NCBI RefSeq assembly: GCF_047971665.1 | Contig: NZ_JBKEAA010000012.1 | Coordinates: 118,836 to 182,835 of the forward strand | Direction of reading: 5' to 3' | Source: Castellaniella sp047971665 | Lineage (GTDB): Bacteria; Pseudomonadota; Gammaproteobacteria; Burkholderiales; Burkholderiaceae_B | DNA: 64,000 nt | Part shown: positions 45,523 to 52,873 of the stretch, piece after piece | Layout: the number at the start of each line of letters is the position of its first letter | Numbering within the stretch: position 1 is the first letter of the stretch | The notes under the pieces: generated by a model | Told to the model about the DNA's origin: nothing | Database searches by the model: none | What the model saw: only the letters and a program-made list of their open reading frames with translations | Translations under genes and position numbers: made by a program

Positions 45523-46061
45523 TCGCGCACTGGCCGCTTTGACAGTTTGCGCTGCAGTGTCCGGCGATGCATCTTGAGTGCCCGTGCGGTGGCCGAGATG
45601 TTGCCCTGATGCTCGGCCAACACCCGCTGGATGTGCTCCCATTCGAGCCGGTCGACGGACATCGGTTCGAGCGGAGTGTCCTCTGCCGGCGCGCCGGCAG
45701 AGTCGGTGAGTGCGCGCAGAATGCTCTCTGCGTCGGCCGGTTTGGCCAAATACTGGTGCGCGCCAAGCTTGATGGCGTCGACGGCGGTGGTGATGCTGGC
45801 ATAGCCGGTGAGCACCACAATGCGGGTGTCTGGGCGCACCTCGCGCAGCGGCGCGATCAGGGGGAGCCCCGAGCTGCCGGAAAGATTGAGGTCGAGGATC
45901 ACCGCGTCGGGGCGGTGTCGCCGCATCTCCTGCAGTGCGCTGGCGCCGTCATGGGCGCCGACGCAGTCGATGCCGTGCAGCGCCAGAGTCCGGCACAGGA
46001 TGCGGTTGAAGGCCGGGTCGTCGTCGATGACCAGGGCGGTCTGGATGCCGGGTGTCGTCAT
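45519..46061 (-). CDS. regA: Redox response regulator, RegA/PrrA/ActR family
   Basis: 180 residues. The receiver domain has the acidic pocket VIDDDPAF, phosphoacceptor Asp57 in VILDLNLSG, Thr85 and Lys107 (LAKPAD). The output domain is a short Fis-type HTH, GNISATARALKMHRRTLQRK, whose MHRRTLQRKL helix is the RegA family hallmark. RegA controls respiration, denitrification and redox-linked genes in proteobacteria. ATG 46061 overlaps the histidine-kinase stop and the gene overlaps hslR, so three genes are coupled. Confidence 0.92.
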   Translation of the reverse strand: MTTPGIQTALVIDDDPAFNRILCRTLALHGIDCVGAHDGASALQEMRRHRPDAVILDLNLSGSSGLPLIAPLREVRPDTRIVVLTGYASITTAVDAIKLGAHQYLAKPADAESILRALTDSAGAPAEDTPLEPMSVDRLEWEHIQRVLAEHQGNISATARALKMHRRTLQRKLSKRPVRE

Positions 46062-47338
46062 GGGTTCAGGAGAGGCAGGTTGACGGTGGTGATGGTACCG
46101 CCACCGTCGCGGGCGGCGTAGTGCAGCGTGCCGCCGAAGGCTTCGATGGCGCCGAGACTGAGCAGCAGGCCGATGCCCAGGCCGCCACGGCCGGGATCTG
46201 GTTTGGCGGGGGGCTGATGCAGTGTGTCGAGGATATCGGCAGGAATGCCCGGGCCACGGTCGAGGATATCCAGCCAGAAGCACTCGCCGTCGCGACGGGC
46301 GTCAAGGGTGACGCGGCGGTCAGGCGAGGCGGTGGCGGCGTTGTTGATGAGATTGTGCACCGCCTGGGTCAGTGATTGGTCTGCCACCATCCGCAATCCG
46401 CACAGCGGCGATGTGTCCGTGCAGTCGATGTGCACCTCGGGGCGTTGCGATTCGATGGTCATGACCAGCTCGTCCAGCCAGTCAGCGACCTCGAGTGCGC
46501 CGCCGGCTTCAACCCGCGCCTGACCACCGGAGGCCGTCAGGCGTGACAGGATCGCGCGGCAATGCCCGATCTGCTGCGCCATGATGGCGAGATCCTCGCG
46601 GCACTCGGCGTCGTCGCAGCACTGGGCCTGCAGGTTGTCGACGATCAGGCGCATGGTGCCCAGCGGCGTGCCCATCTCATGGGCCGCGCCGGCAGCCAGG
46701 TTGGCCATGGCGACGATTCGCTCGTTGCGCAGCCGGCGTTCGCGTGCCTGTGCCAGCGCCATGTCGCGTGCGCGCACGGTCGAGGTCATCCGCGAGACAT
46801 ACCAGGTGATTACCAGCGCCGATACCGCAAAGGTGCCCCACATGCCCGCCAGGTGCCAGTCGATGGCGCGGGTCGGGTCGGCCAGGCCGAGCGGCCGGTG
46901 GTAGATCCACAGCAGGGAATAGACGCCGATCGAGACCAGCGCCAGCAGCCAGGTTTGCATCGCCGGCAGCACGGCGGCGCCGACGGCAATCAGTGGCAGG
47001 AAGAGCGAAATGAGCGGATTGGTTGCGCCGCCGCTCAGGTAGAGCACAGCGCTCCAGGCCGCCAGGTCGATCAGCAACTCGAGCAACAGGCTCCATGCGC
47101 CGGGATCGTCGCTGGGGCGCACAAACCGTTGGGTGAGCAGATTCCACAGAGCAAGTGCGGCTGCGATCAGCAGGATCGGCACGGCCGGGATGCGGATGTT
47201 CAGGGCCGGGGCCGCACCGACGGCGAGTACCAGCATGACCAGCACCGTGTACCAGCGCAAAGAGACGAGCCGTGCCAGCGGGTTTCCGCCGGGACGGGGA
47301 GGGCGAAGGCTGAACGGGTGGGGCGGATGGTTGAGCAT
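46058..47338 (-). CDS. regB: Redox sensor histidine kinase, RegB/PrrB family
   Basis: 426 residues with about six membrane helices (28-185). GGATNPL at 103-109 corresponds to the ubiquinone-sensing GGxxNPF motif of RegB. His220 lies in the H-box GAAHEMGTPLGTM. Cys260 (QIGHCRAIL) lies exactly 40 residues later, the same spacing as His225 and redox-active Cys265 of the R. capsulatus protein. The ATPase domain has NLINNAATAS, DRGPGIP and GGLGIGLLL. It diverges from the copper-chaperone gene and is coupled to regA by ATGA. Confidence 0.92.
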   Translation of the reverse strand: MLNHPPHPFSLRPPRPGGNPLARLVSLRWYTVLVMLVLAVGAAPALNIRIPAVPILLIAAALALWNLLTQRFVRPSDDPGAWSLLLELLIDLAAWSAVLYLSGGATNPLISLFLPLIAVGAAVLPAMQTWLLALVSIGVYSLLWIYHRPLGLADPTRAIDWHLAGMWGTFAVSALVITWYVSRMTSTVRARDMALAQARERRLRNERIVAMANLAAGAAHEMGTPLGTMRLIVDNLQAQCCDDAECREDLAIMAQQIGHCRAILSRLTASGGQARVEAGGALEVADWLDELVMTIESQRPEVHIDCTDTSPLCGLRMVADQSLTQAVHNLINNAATASPDRRVTLDARRDGECFWLDILDRGPGIPADILDTLHQPPAKPDPGRGGLGIGLLLSLGAIEAFGGTLHYAARDGGGTITTVNLPLLNP

Positions 47339-47454
47339 CGAGTTCCATTATGGCGGAAGCGCCGTGGCGACGGCACGGTGCGGCGAACTGCCGCAGCCCG
47401 GTTTGCACACATTGGAGTACGCTTTTGCGCGACAAATCGACCGGAGAAAACCGC

Positions 47455-47919
47455 ATGAAGAACGCCAAACATCTGATCGCCGCCGCCGTGCTGGCCTGTA
47501 GCGCGACCGCGGCCATGGCAGGCGAGGTGACCGTCAGCGAACCGTGGGTGCGTGGGACGGTCGCAGCGCAGCAAGCCACAGGTGCGTTCATGGGCCTGAC
47601 CGCGGCCAAGCCGATGCGCCTGATCGGTGCCAGCAGCCCGGTCACCCCCACCGTGGAGGTGCACGAGATGCGCATGGACAACGATGTCAGGAAGATGCGC
47701 CAGGTCGAGGGCATCGACCTGCCGGCGGGGCAGCAGGTTGCCCTCAAGCCGGGTGGTTATCACATCATGTTGATGGGGCTGACGGCGCCGCTGACGCCGG
47801 GCATGAAAGTGCCGATGACGCTCACCTTCGAAGGCGCTGACGGCACGCGCGAGACTGTCGAGGTCGACGCGCCGGTACGTGCCCTGGCATCGCCAGCGAT
47901 GAAGCACGGCGCGCACTGA
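47455..47919 (+). CDS. Periplasmic copper chaperone, PCuA(C) family
   Basis: 154 residues with a signal peptide (LIAAAVLACSATAAMA, cleavage before GEVTVSEP). The copper-binding set His-x-Met ... Met ... His-x-Met is present as VEVHEMRM, VRKMRQV and YHIMLMGL. Such proteins deliver Cu(I) to cytochrome oxidase. Its position, divergent from the redox kinase, fits a respiratory role. A terminator follows at 48041. Confidence 0.9.
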   Translation: MKNAKHLIAAAVLACSATAAMAGEVTVSEPWVRGTVAAQQATGAFMGLTAAKPMRLIGASSPVTPTVEVHEMRMDNDVRKMRQVEGIDLPAGQQVALKPGGYHIMLMGLTAPLTPGMKVPMTLTFEGADGTRETVEVDAPVRALASPAMKHGAH

Positions 47920-48040
47920 GCGCGCCCCCCCGGGCGCGGCGTCTGCCGTCGGTGCCTTGAGGGCTGGCGGCGGCGCCATCAACGTCGTTTCGACACGCTG
48001 TTGCCGCCGGGCAACCGGCCACGGCTGCTCGACGGCATGG

Positions 48041-48060
48041 CCGCCTGCGGGCGGTTTTTT
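48041..48060 (+). terminator. Intrinsic terminator between the copper chaperone and galE
   Basis: Stem CCGCC / GGCGG with loop TGCG followed by six T residues. The stem is short but GC-only. It lies 120 bases after the PCuA(C) stop. Confidence 0.75.
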
Positions 48061-48131
48061 CACGCCATTCACATGTCCTGTCACGCGGACGGGGTATCAT
48101 CCGGCCGACACTTCATAGCGGAGATTTTGGC

Positions 48132-49151
48132 ATGGCATGCATTCTCGTCACTGGCGGCGCCGGTTACATCGGCTCGCACACGTGCGTGGCGCTGCTGGCC
48201 GCCGGGCATCAGGTGGTGGTGGTCGACAACTACAGCAACAGCAAACCGCAGGCGCTGGCGCGCGTGGCGCAGATCGCCGGTCGGACCGTCGACGCGGTCC
48301 ACGCCGTCGATATCCGCAATCGCGATGCGCTGGCGGCGGTGTTTGCCACCCATCGGATCGATGCGGTGATTCACTTCGCGGGGCTGAAGGCGGTGGGCGA
48401 GTCGGTTCAGCAGCCCCATGCCTACTATGACAACAATGTGGCCGGCACCCTGGTGCTGCTCGACGTCATGGCGGCCCACGGCGTCAAGCGCATGGTTTTC
48501 AGCTCGTCGGCCACCGTGTACGGCGACCCGGCCAGCGTGCCGATCCGCGAAGACTTCCCCACCGGCCCGACCAATCCCTATGGGCGCACCAAGTGGATGC
48601 TCGAGTTCATCCTGCAAGATGTGGCCGCCGCCGATGCTGATTGGGATATTGCCCTGCTGCGCTATTTCAATCCCGTCGGTGCCCACCCGTCCGGCCTGAT
48701 CGGCGAAGACCCCAACGGCATCCCGAACAATCTGATGCCCTTTGTGAGTCAGGTGGCCGTGGGCAAGCTGGCCGAGCTGAGCGTGTTTGGCGACGACTAC
48801 GCCACCGTCGACGGCACTGGCGTGCGCGACTACATACATGTTGTCGATCTGGCAGCCGGTCATGTGCGGGCCGTTGAGCGGCTGATGCAGGGGGCCGGTG
48901 TGCTCACGCTCAACCTGGGCACGGGGCGCGGTTACAGCGTGCTGGAAGTGGTCAAGGCCTTTGAGCAGGCGTCGGGCCGGCCGGTGCCCTACCGGATCGC
49001 GCCGCGCCGCGCCGGCGACATCGCGCAGTGCTATGCCGATCCGGCGCGGGCCGAGGCCGAGCTGGGGTGGCGGGCCGAGCATGACCTGGCCGACATGTGC
49101 GCCGATGCGTGGCGCTGGCAGTCGGGCAACCCGGACGGGTACGGCCGGTAG
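48132..49151 (+). CDS. galE: UDP-glucose 4-epimerase
   Basis: 339-residue short-chain dehydrogenase-like epimerase interconverting UDP-glucose and UDP-galactose for cell-surface polysaccharides. NAD motif VTGGAGYIGSHTCVAL, catalytic Ser-Ser (FSSSATVYGDP) and YGRTK (Tyr/Lys pair), and LRYFNPVGAHPSGLIGEDPN typical of GalE. It is flanked by its own upstream terminator and stands alone. Confidence 0.96.
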   Translation: MACILVTGGAGYIGSHTCVALLAAGHQVVVVDNYSNSKPQALARVAQIAGRTVDAVHAVDIRNRDALAAVFATHRIDAVIHFAGLKAVGESVQQPHAYYDNNVAGTLVLLDVMAAHGVKRMVFSSSATVYGDPASVPIREDFPTGPTNPYGRTKWMLEFILQDVAAADADWDIALLRYFNPVGAHPSGLIGEDPNGIPNNLMPFVSQVAVGKLAELSVFGDDYATVDGTGVRDYIHVVDLAAGHVRAVERLMQGAGVLTLNLGTGRGYSVLEVVKAFEQASGRPVPYRIAPRRAGDIAQCYADPARAEAELGWRAEHDLADMCADAWRWQSGNPDGYGR

Positions 49152-49200
49152 GCGGCGGGGGACTGGACGTTGCCTTGGCCTGCGCTTATGATGCGTTTTG

Positions 49201-49212
49201 TTTTGCACAAAA
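49201..49212 (+). promoter_or_regulatory. Palindrome in front of the MarR gene
   Basis: TTTTG-CA-CAAAA ends 7 bases before the marR-type start. Its size and position fit an autoregulatory MarR operator, though no footprint-like second copy was seen. Confidence 0.35.
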
Positions 49213-49219
49213 GTAAATC

Positions 49220-49696
49220 ATGAGCACCTCCGTCTCCAGTTCGACAACACATGAAGCCCTTCGCCTGTTCCGCGCCATCTACGCGGCGGTGCGCCACCAC
49301 CTTCAGAGCATCGAGCGGCGTTGCGGCGCCAGCGGCGCGCAGGTATGGGCGCTGGCATTGCTGGCACGTCAGCCGGGCATGCGGGTGACCGAACTGGCCG
49401 ATGCCATGGCAATTCATCCGTCGACCGCCAGCAACCTGCTGGCCAAGGCCGAAAAGGCCGGGTTGCTGCGCCGCGAGCGTTCGCAGGCCGACCAGCGTGT
49501 GGTCAAACTCTATTTGACCGACGCCGGCAGCGACACGCTGGCCAAGGCGCCGGAGCCGGTGGCCGGCCTGCTGCCCGACGCGCTGGCCCGGTTGCCACAG
49601 GACGTGTTGCTGCGTCTGAGCGGCGATCTGCACACGCTGGCCAAGAGCATGGCGGTGCAGGAAGACGCTGCCGGTCGGCCGTTCTCCGATCTCTGA
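49220..49696 (+). CDS. MarR-family transcriptional regulator
   Basis: 158 residues with a winged HTH: GASGAQVWALALLARQPGMR, VTELADAMAIHPSTASNLLA and LLRRERSQADQRVVKLYLT. No conserved sensing cysteine like that of OhrR; the only Cys is at the start of the DNA-binding region (RRCGASG). The cation antiporter gene follows after 24 bases, so it is the likely target. The ligand is unknown. Confidence 0.85.
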   Translation: MSTSVSSSTTHEALRLFRAIYAAVRHHLQSIERRCGASGAQVWALALLARQPGMRVTELADAMAIHPSTASNLLAKAEKAGLLRRERSQADQRVVKLYLTDAGSDTLAKAPEPVAGLLPDALARLPQDVLLRLSGDLHTLAKSMAVQEDAAGRPFSDL

Positions 49697-49720
49697 GCCA
49701 ACCAACGCGACCGTACTGCG

Positions 49721-51013
49721 ATGAACTGGCCGTTCCTGCCCGCGTGGCCGCCCGATGTCAACGGCTTCATCCTGTTCGGGCTGCTCATGCTCGCCGGTCT
49801 GGTCGGCGGCGAACTGGCGCATCGAAGCGGGTTCCTGCCCCGCATCACCGGCTTTATCGCCATCGGCTTTGTTCTTGGCCCGAGCGTGGCCGGACTGGTC
49901 ACCCCGGAGATGCTCGACGGCGCGCAGGTCTTCGTCGATGTCGCCCTCGGCCTGATCCTGTTCCAGCTCGGGCGGCTGCTCGACCTGTCGCTGGCCTGGC
50001 GGGAGCGCCCGTTGCTGGCTGCCGCGGTGGCCGAGGCCGGCCTGGCCTTTGCCGCGGTGTTCCTGATCCTGATGCAGTTCGACATCGCGCCCATCCAGGC
50101 GGCGGTGGCTGCCGCCATCGGCATTTCGTCCTCACCGGCGGTGGTGCTGCTGGTGGTGCGCGAACTCGGCGCCAAGGGGCCGTTGACCGATCGCAGCCTG
50201 ATGCTGGTGGCGATGAACAACATCTTCTCCTTCCTTGCCTATACCGCGCTGCTGCCCTTCATCCACTACGCGCACAACTCGGGCTGGGAGATCGCCGTGC
50301 TCGAGCCGCTCTATGTGTTGGGCGTGTCGGTGGGGATCGCTGGGGTGTTCTCCTGGTTGCTGCTGCAACTGGCGCGCCTGCTGCCGAAGGAGGAGACCAC
50401 CCAGTTCGCGTTGCTGATCGGCATGATCGTCGGCACCGTCGGCGTCGCCCAGCTGGCCAATGGCTCGATGCTGCTGAGCCTGCTCGCGCTGGGCGTGATG
50501 ACGCGCAATCTGGATCGCCAGTCGCATGTGCTGCCGGTCGATTTCGGCAGCGGCGGCGAGATTTTCTTCGTGATTCTCTTCGTGGTGGCAGGGGCGCGCC
50601 TGCATCTGTCCGATCTGAGCTCGGCCGGTTTCGCCGCCGTCGCCTTCGTGCTGGCCCGCTTCGTGGGCAAGAGCCTGGGCGTGATGATCCTGACCCGCGG
50701 TGGGATGAACGTGCGCCAGTCGGCACTGACGGGGCTGACCCTGCTGCCGATGGCCGGCATGGCGATCGGGCTGACGCAGATGACGGCGGCACGCTATCCG
50801 GAGTTTGCCGCCACCTTGTCGGCCATCGTGCTCGGCGCCATCGTCATCCTCGAGACGATCGGCCCGGTGCTGACCGAATACGCGCTCAAGCGCAGCGGCG
50901 AGGTGCCCGGTGTCGGTCGCGGCGGGGCCTCCGATGATGCCACCCATGATGCGTTGGCTCCGCTGAGTGTGCCGCCGATCGATCCGCCTGTGCCGGAGAA
51001 CAAAGATGCGTAA
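49721..51013 (+). CDS. CPA2-family cation:proton antiporter (Kef-like)
   Basis: 430 residues with about 12 membrane segments. LAGLVGGELAHRSGFLPRIT, GFIAIGFVLGPSVAGLV and the helix AAAIGISSSPAVVLLVVREL mark the CPA2 family of K+ or Na+/H+ exchangers. Unlike KefB/C it ends after the membrane domain, with a short Pro/Asp tail and no TrkA-N domain. Downstream of a MarR regulator; its stop overlaps the lapA-like start. Confidence 0.85.
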   Translation: MNWPFLPAWPPDVNGFILFGLLMLAGLVGGELAHRSGFLPRITGFIAIGFVLGPSVAGLVTPEMLDGAQVFVDVALGLILFQLGRLLDLSLAWRERPLLAAAVAEAGLAFAAVFLILMQFDIAPIQAAVAAAIGISSSPAVVLLVVRELGAKGPLTDRSLMLVAMNNIFSFLAYTALLPFIHYAHNSGWEIAVLEPLYVLGVSVGIAGVFSWLLLQLARLLPKEETTQFALLIGMIVGTVGVAQLANGSMLLSLLALGVMTRNLDRQSHVLPVDFGSGGEIFFVILFVVAGARLHLSDLSSAGFAAVAFVLARFVGKSLGVMILTRGGMNVRQSALTGLTLLPMAGMAIGLTQMTAARYPEFAATLSAIVLGAIVILETIGPVLTEYALKRSGEVPGVGRGGASDDATHDALAPLSVPPIDPPVPENKDA

Positions 51014-51308
51014 TGTCCTGCTGACCGTGTCGGTGGTGCTCGCCGCGGTCTTCATGCTGCAGAATTTCCATTCGATCGAGTTGAGTTTCGTTGTCTGGCG
51101 GATCCAGACCTCGGTGGCGATGGCACTGCTCTGGGCCGTTGCGCTCGGTGGCCTGATCGGCGTGCTGGCGATGCTGCCGTGGACCCTGCGCACGCGCCGT
51201 GAGGCGCGCCAGGTGCGCCATCAACTCGATGCGGCGGCCGCCTTGCCGAAGCCCTCATCCACCACGCCACCGCCACCCCCGCGCCAGCCGCCGGAGACGC
51301 CGCAATGA
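51006..51308 (+). CDS. LapA-like (DUF1049) small membrane protein
   Basis: 100 residues with two membrane helices (NVLLTVSVVLAAVFMLQN and VAMALLWAVALGGLIGVLAM) and a cytosolic basic then Pro-rich tail (TTPPPPPRQPPETP). DUF1049 proteins assist lipopolysaccharide assembly. It overlaps the antiporter gene by 8 bases. Confidence 0.7.
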   Translation: MRNVLLTVSVVLAAVFMLQNFHSIELSFVVWRIQTSVAMALLWAVALGGLIGVLAMLPWTLRTRREARQVRHQLDAAAALPKPSSTTPPPPPRQPPETPQ

Positions 51309-51411
51309 TGGCCCTGACGTAATTGTCGCCACTCCCGCGGGCATCCGTTTGCCGGCGCTGATGGGTGCGCTGGAGGTGCGTGTCAGCCGCGAGGCGCTGG
51401 CGTGGCCTGCG

Positions 51412-51723
51412 TTACCAGTTGCGGCGGATGCGGTTGCGGTGCTGGACGTCGCTGGGCAGCAGCTTCTGCATGGCTTCGAAGCGCGCCTCGAGCAGTTTGG
51501 CGGCCTCGTCGAAGCTGCTGCGCGGTAGCTGCGGCAGCTCGCTCAGGCGGGCGATGAGGCGGGCGAGCAACTCGATGTGATGCTTGCGCTGCTGGCTGTC
51601 GGCCGGCAGGAAGACGCCCAGGCCTGCTTTTTCGAGGGTATCGAGCACCTTGAGCCGACGCTCGACGCGGCGCAGATAGCGGCTCTGAGGGTCGTGGGCG
51701 ACAGACGGTGTCGGATCCGGCAT
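51412..51723 (-). CDS. Conserved-looking small basic helical protein, unrecognised
   Basis: 103 residues: VAHDPQSRYLRRVERRLKVL, FLPADSQQRKHHIELLARLI and KLLPSDVQHRNRIRRNW. Highly charged, no membrane segment, probably all-helical. The start ATG 51723 gives the full charged region. No function can be assigned. It stands between convergent lapA and the DJ-1 gene. Confidence 0.55.
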   Translation of the reverse strand: MPDPTPSVAHDPQSRYLRRVERRLKVLDTLEKAGLGVFLPADSQQRKHHIELLARLIARLSELPQLPRSSFDEAAKLLEARFEAMQKLLPSDVQHRNRIRRNW

Positions 51724-51869
51724 GACGGGCCTCCTTGGTGCGGAAATCGGCAGGGTTCGGCCCCGCAGCGGGGCGACCGAGCTGTCGAAGCTAGCACAAG
51801 GTGCCCGGGGCCGGCGCCACTTTCCCGCTGCCCGGCGGGCAGGGGGCGCCGGCCGGGGCGGTTGGCCGT

Positions 51870-52451
51870 TCAGGCGTGGTGAATGGTGGTGCCGAGCAGG
51901 GCCAGGAACTGGGCGATCCACTGCGGATGCGCCGGCCAGGCGGGGGCGGACACCAGGTTGCCGTCGGTCATGGCGCTGTCGACCGCGATCTCTTCGTAGT
52001 GCCCACCGGCGGCGCGCACATCGGGCCCGCAGGCCGGGTAGGCGGTGCAGTGCTTGCTGCGCAGCACGTCGGCCGCGGCCAGCACCTGCAGCCCGTGGCA
52101 CACCGCGGCAATCGGCTTCCGGGCCTGGTCGAAGTGGCGCACGATGTCGAGCACTCGGGTGTTGAGGCGGATGTATTCGGGGGCTCGTCCGCCGGGGATG
52201 CACAGGCCGTCGTAGTCGGCTGGGTCGATGGCGTCGAAGCTGGCGTTGAGGGTGAAGTTGTGGCCTCGCTTTTCGCTGTAGGTCTGGTCGCCCTCGAAGT
52301 CGTGAATGGCCGTGGCGATCTGCTCGCCAGCCTGTTTGCCGGGACACACGGCATGGACGGTGTAGCCGACGGCCAGCAGGGCCTGAAAGGGCACCATCAG
52401 TTCGTAGTCTTCGACGAAATCGCCGGCCAGTATCAGAATCTTGCGTGTCAT
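51870..52451 (-). CDS. DJ-1/PfpI family protein (class I glutamine amidotransferase-like)
   Basis: 193 residues. The nucleophile elbow is PIAAVCHGLQVLAAADVL with the catalytic Cys; the oxyanion region is CIPGGRAPEYIR with the supporting Glu. Members act as deglycases, chaperones or proteases under stress; the precise activity is not evident. The start at 52451 follows CAGGAGGAG. It diverges from the ribbon-helix-helix gene. Confidence 0.88.
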   Translation of the reverse strand: MTRKILILAGDFVEDYELMVPFQALLAVGYTVHAVCPGKQAGEQIATAIHDFEGDQTYSEKRGHNFTLNASFDAIDPADYDGLCIPGGRAPEYIRLNTRVLDIVRHFDQARKPIAAVCHGLQVLAAADVLRSKHCTAYPACGPDVRAAGGHYEEIAVDSAMTDGNLVSAPAWPAHPQWIAQFLALLGTTIHHA

Positions 52452-52568
52452 TGTGGTCTCCTCCTGAAGGGTGGGCGCCGTGCGGTGATGACATCGTCGC
52501 GGCGGCAACTACACTGTAGGGAGTCGACGGTTCGTTGGGGTAGTAGCGAGGTGCTACAAGGAGTCGCC

Positions 52569-52865
52569 ATGTGCAATCTGTATTCGGGGCAGGACCCGGC
52601 CAACTATGAAACCGTGAAGCGGTCGGTGCGCCTCAACGGCCATGTCACCAGTGTGGCGCTGGAGCGCCAGTTCTGGGACATCCTCGAGCGGTTGGCGGCT
52701 ACCGAGGGTTTCAGCCTGCCGCAGTTTCTCGCTAGGCTGCACGAAGAGCAGCTGGCCCGGCATGGCGATGTCAGCAACTTTTCATCGTTGTTGCGGGTGG
52801 CGTGCACCATCTATCTGAGCCGCGGTGAGCGCGCCTCGGATGAGGTGGCGGCCGAAGCGGCCTGA
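52569..52865 (+). CDS. Ribbon-helix-helix domain protein
   Basis: 98 residues. The core KRSVRLNGHVTSVALERQFW and ERLAATEGFSLPQFLARL fits the ribbon-helix-helix (PF13467-like) fold, with RVACTIYLSRGE after it. AAGGAG precedes ATG 52569; the frame extends far upstream without homology. It may be a DNA-binding regulator. It converges with the GGDEF-EAL gene, 8 bases between stops. Confidence 0.7.
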   Translation: MCNLYSGQDPANYETVKRSVRLNGHVTSVALERQFWDILERLAATEGFSLPQFLARLHEEQLARHGDVSNFSSLLRVACTIYLSRGERASDEVAAEAA

Positions 52866-52873
52866 GGGCAGGC

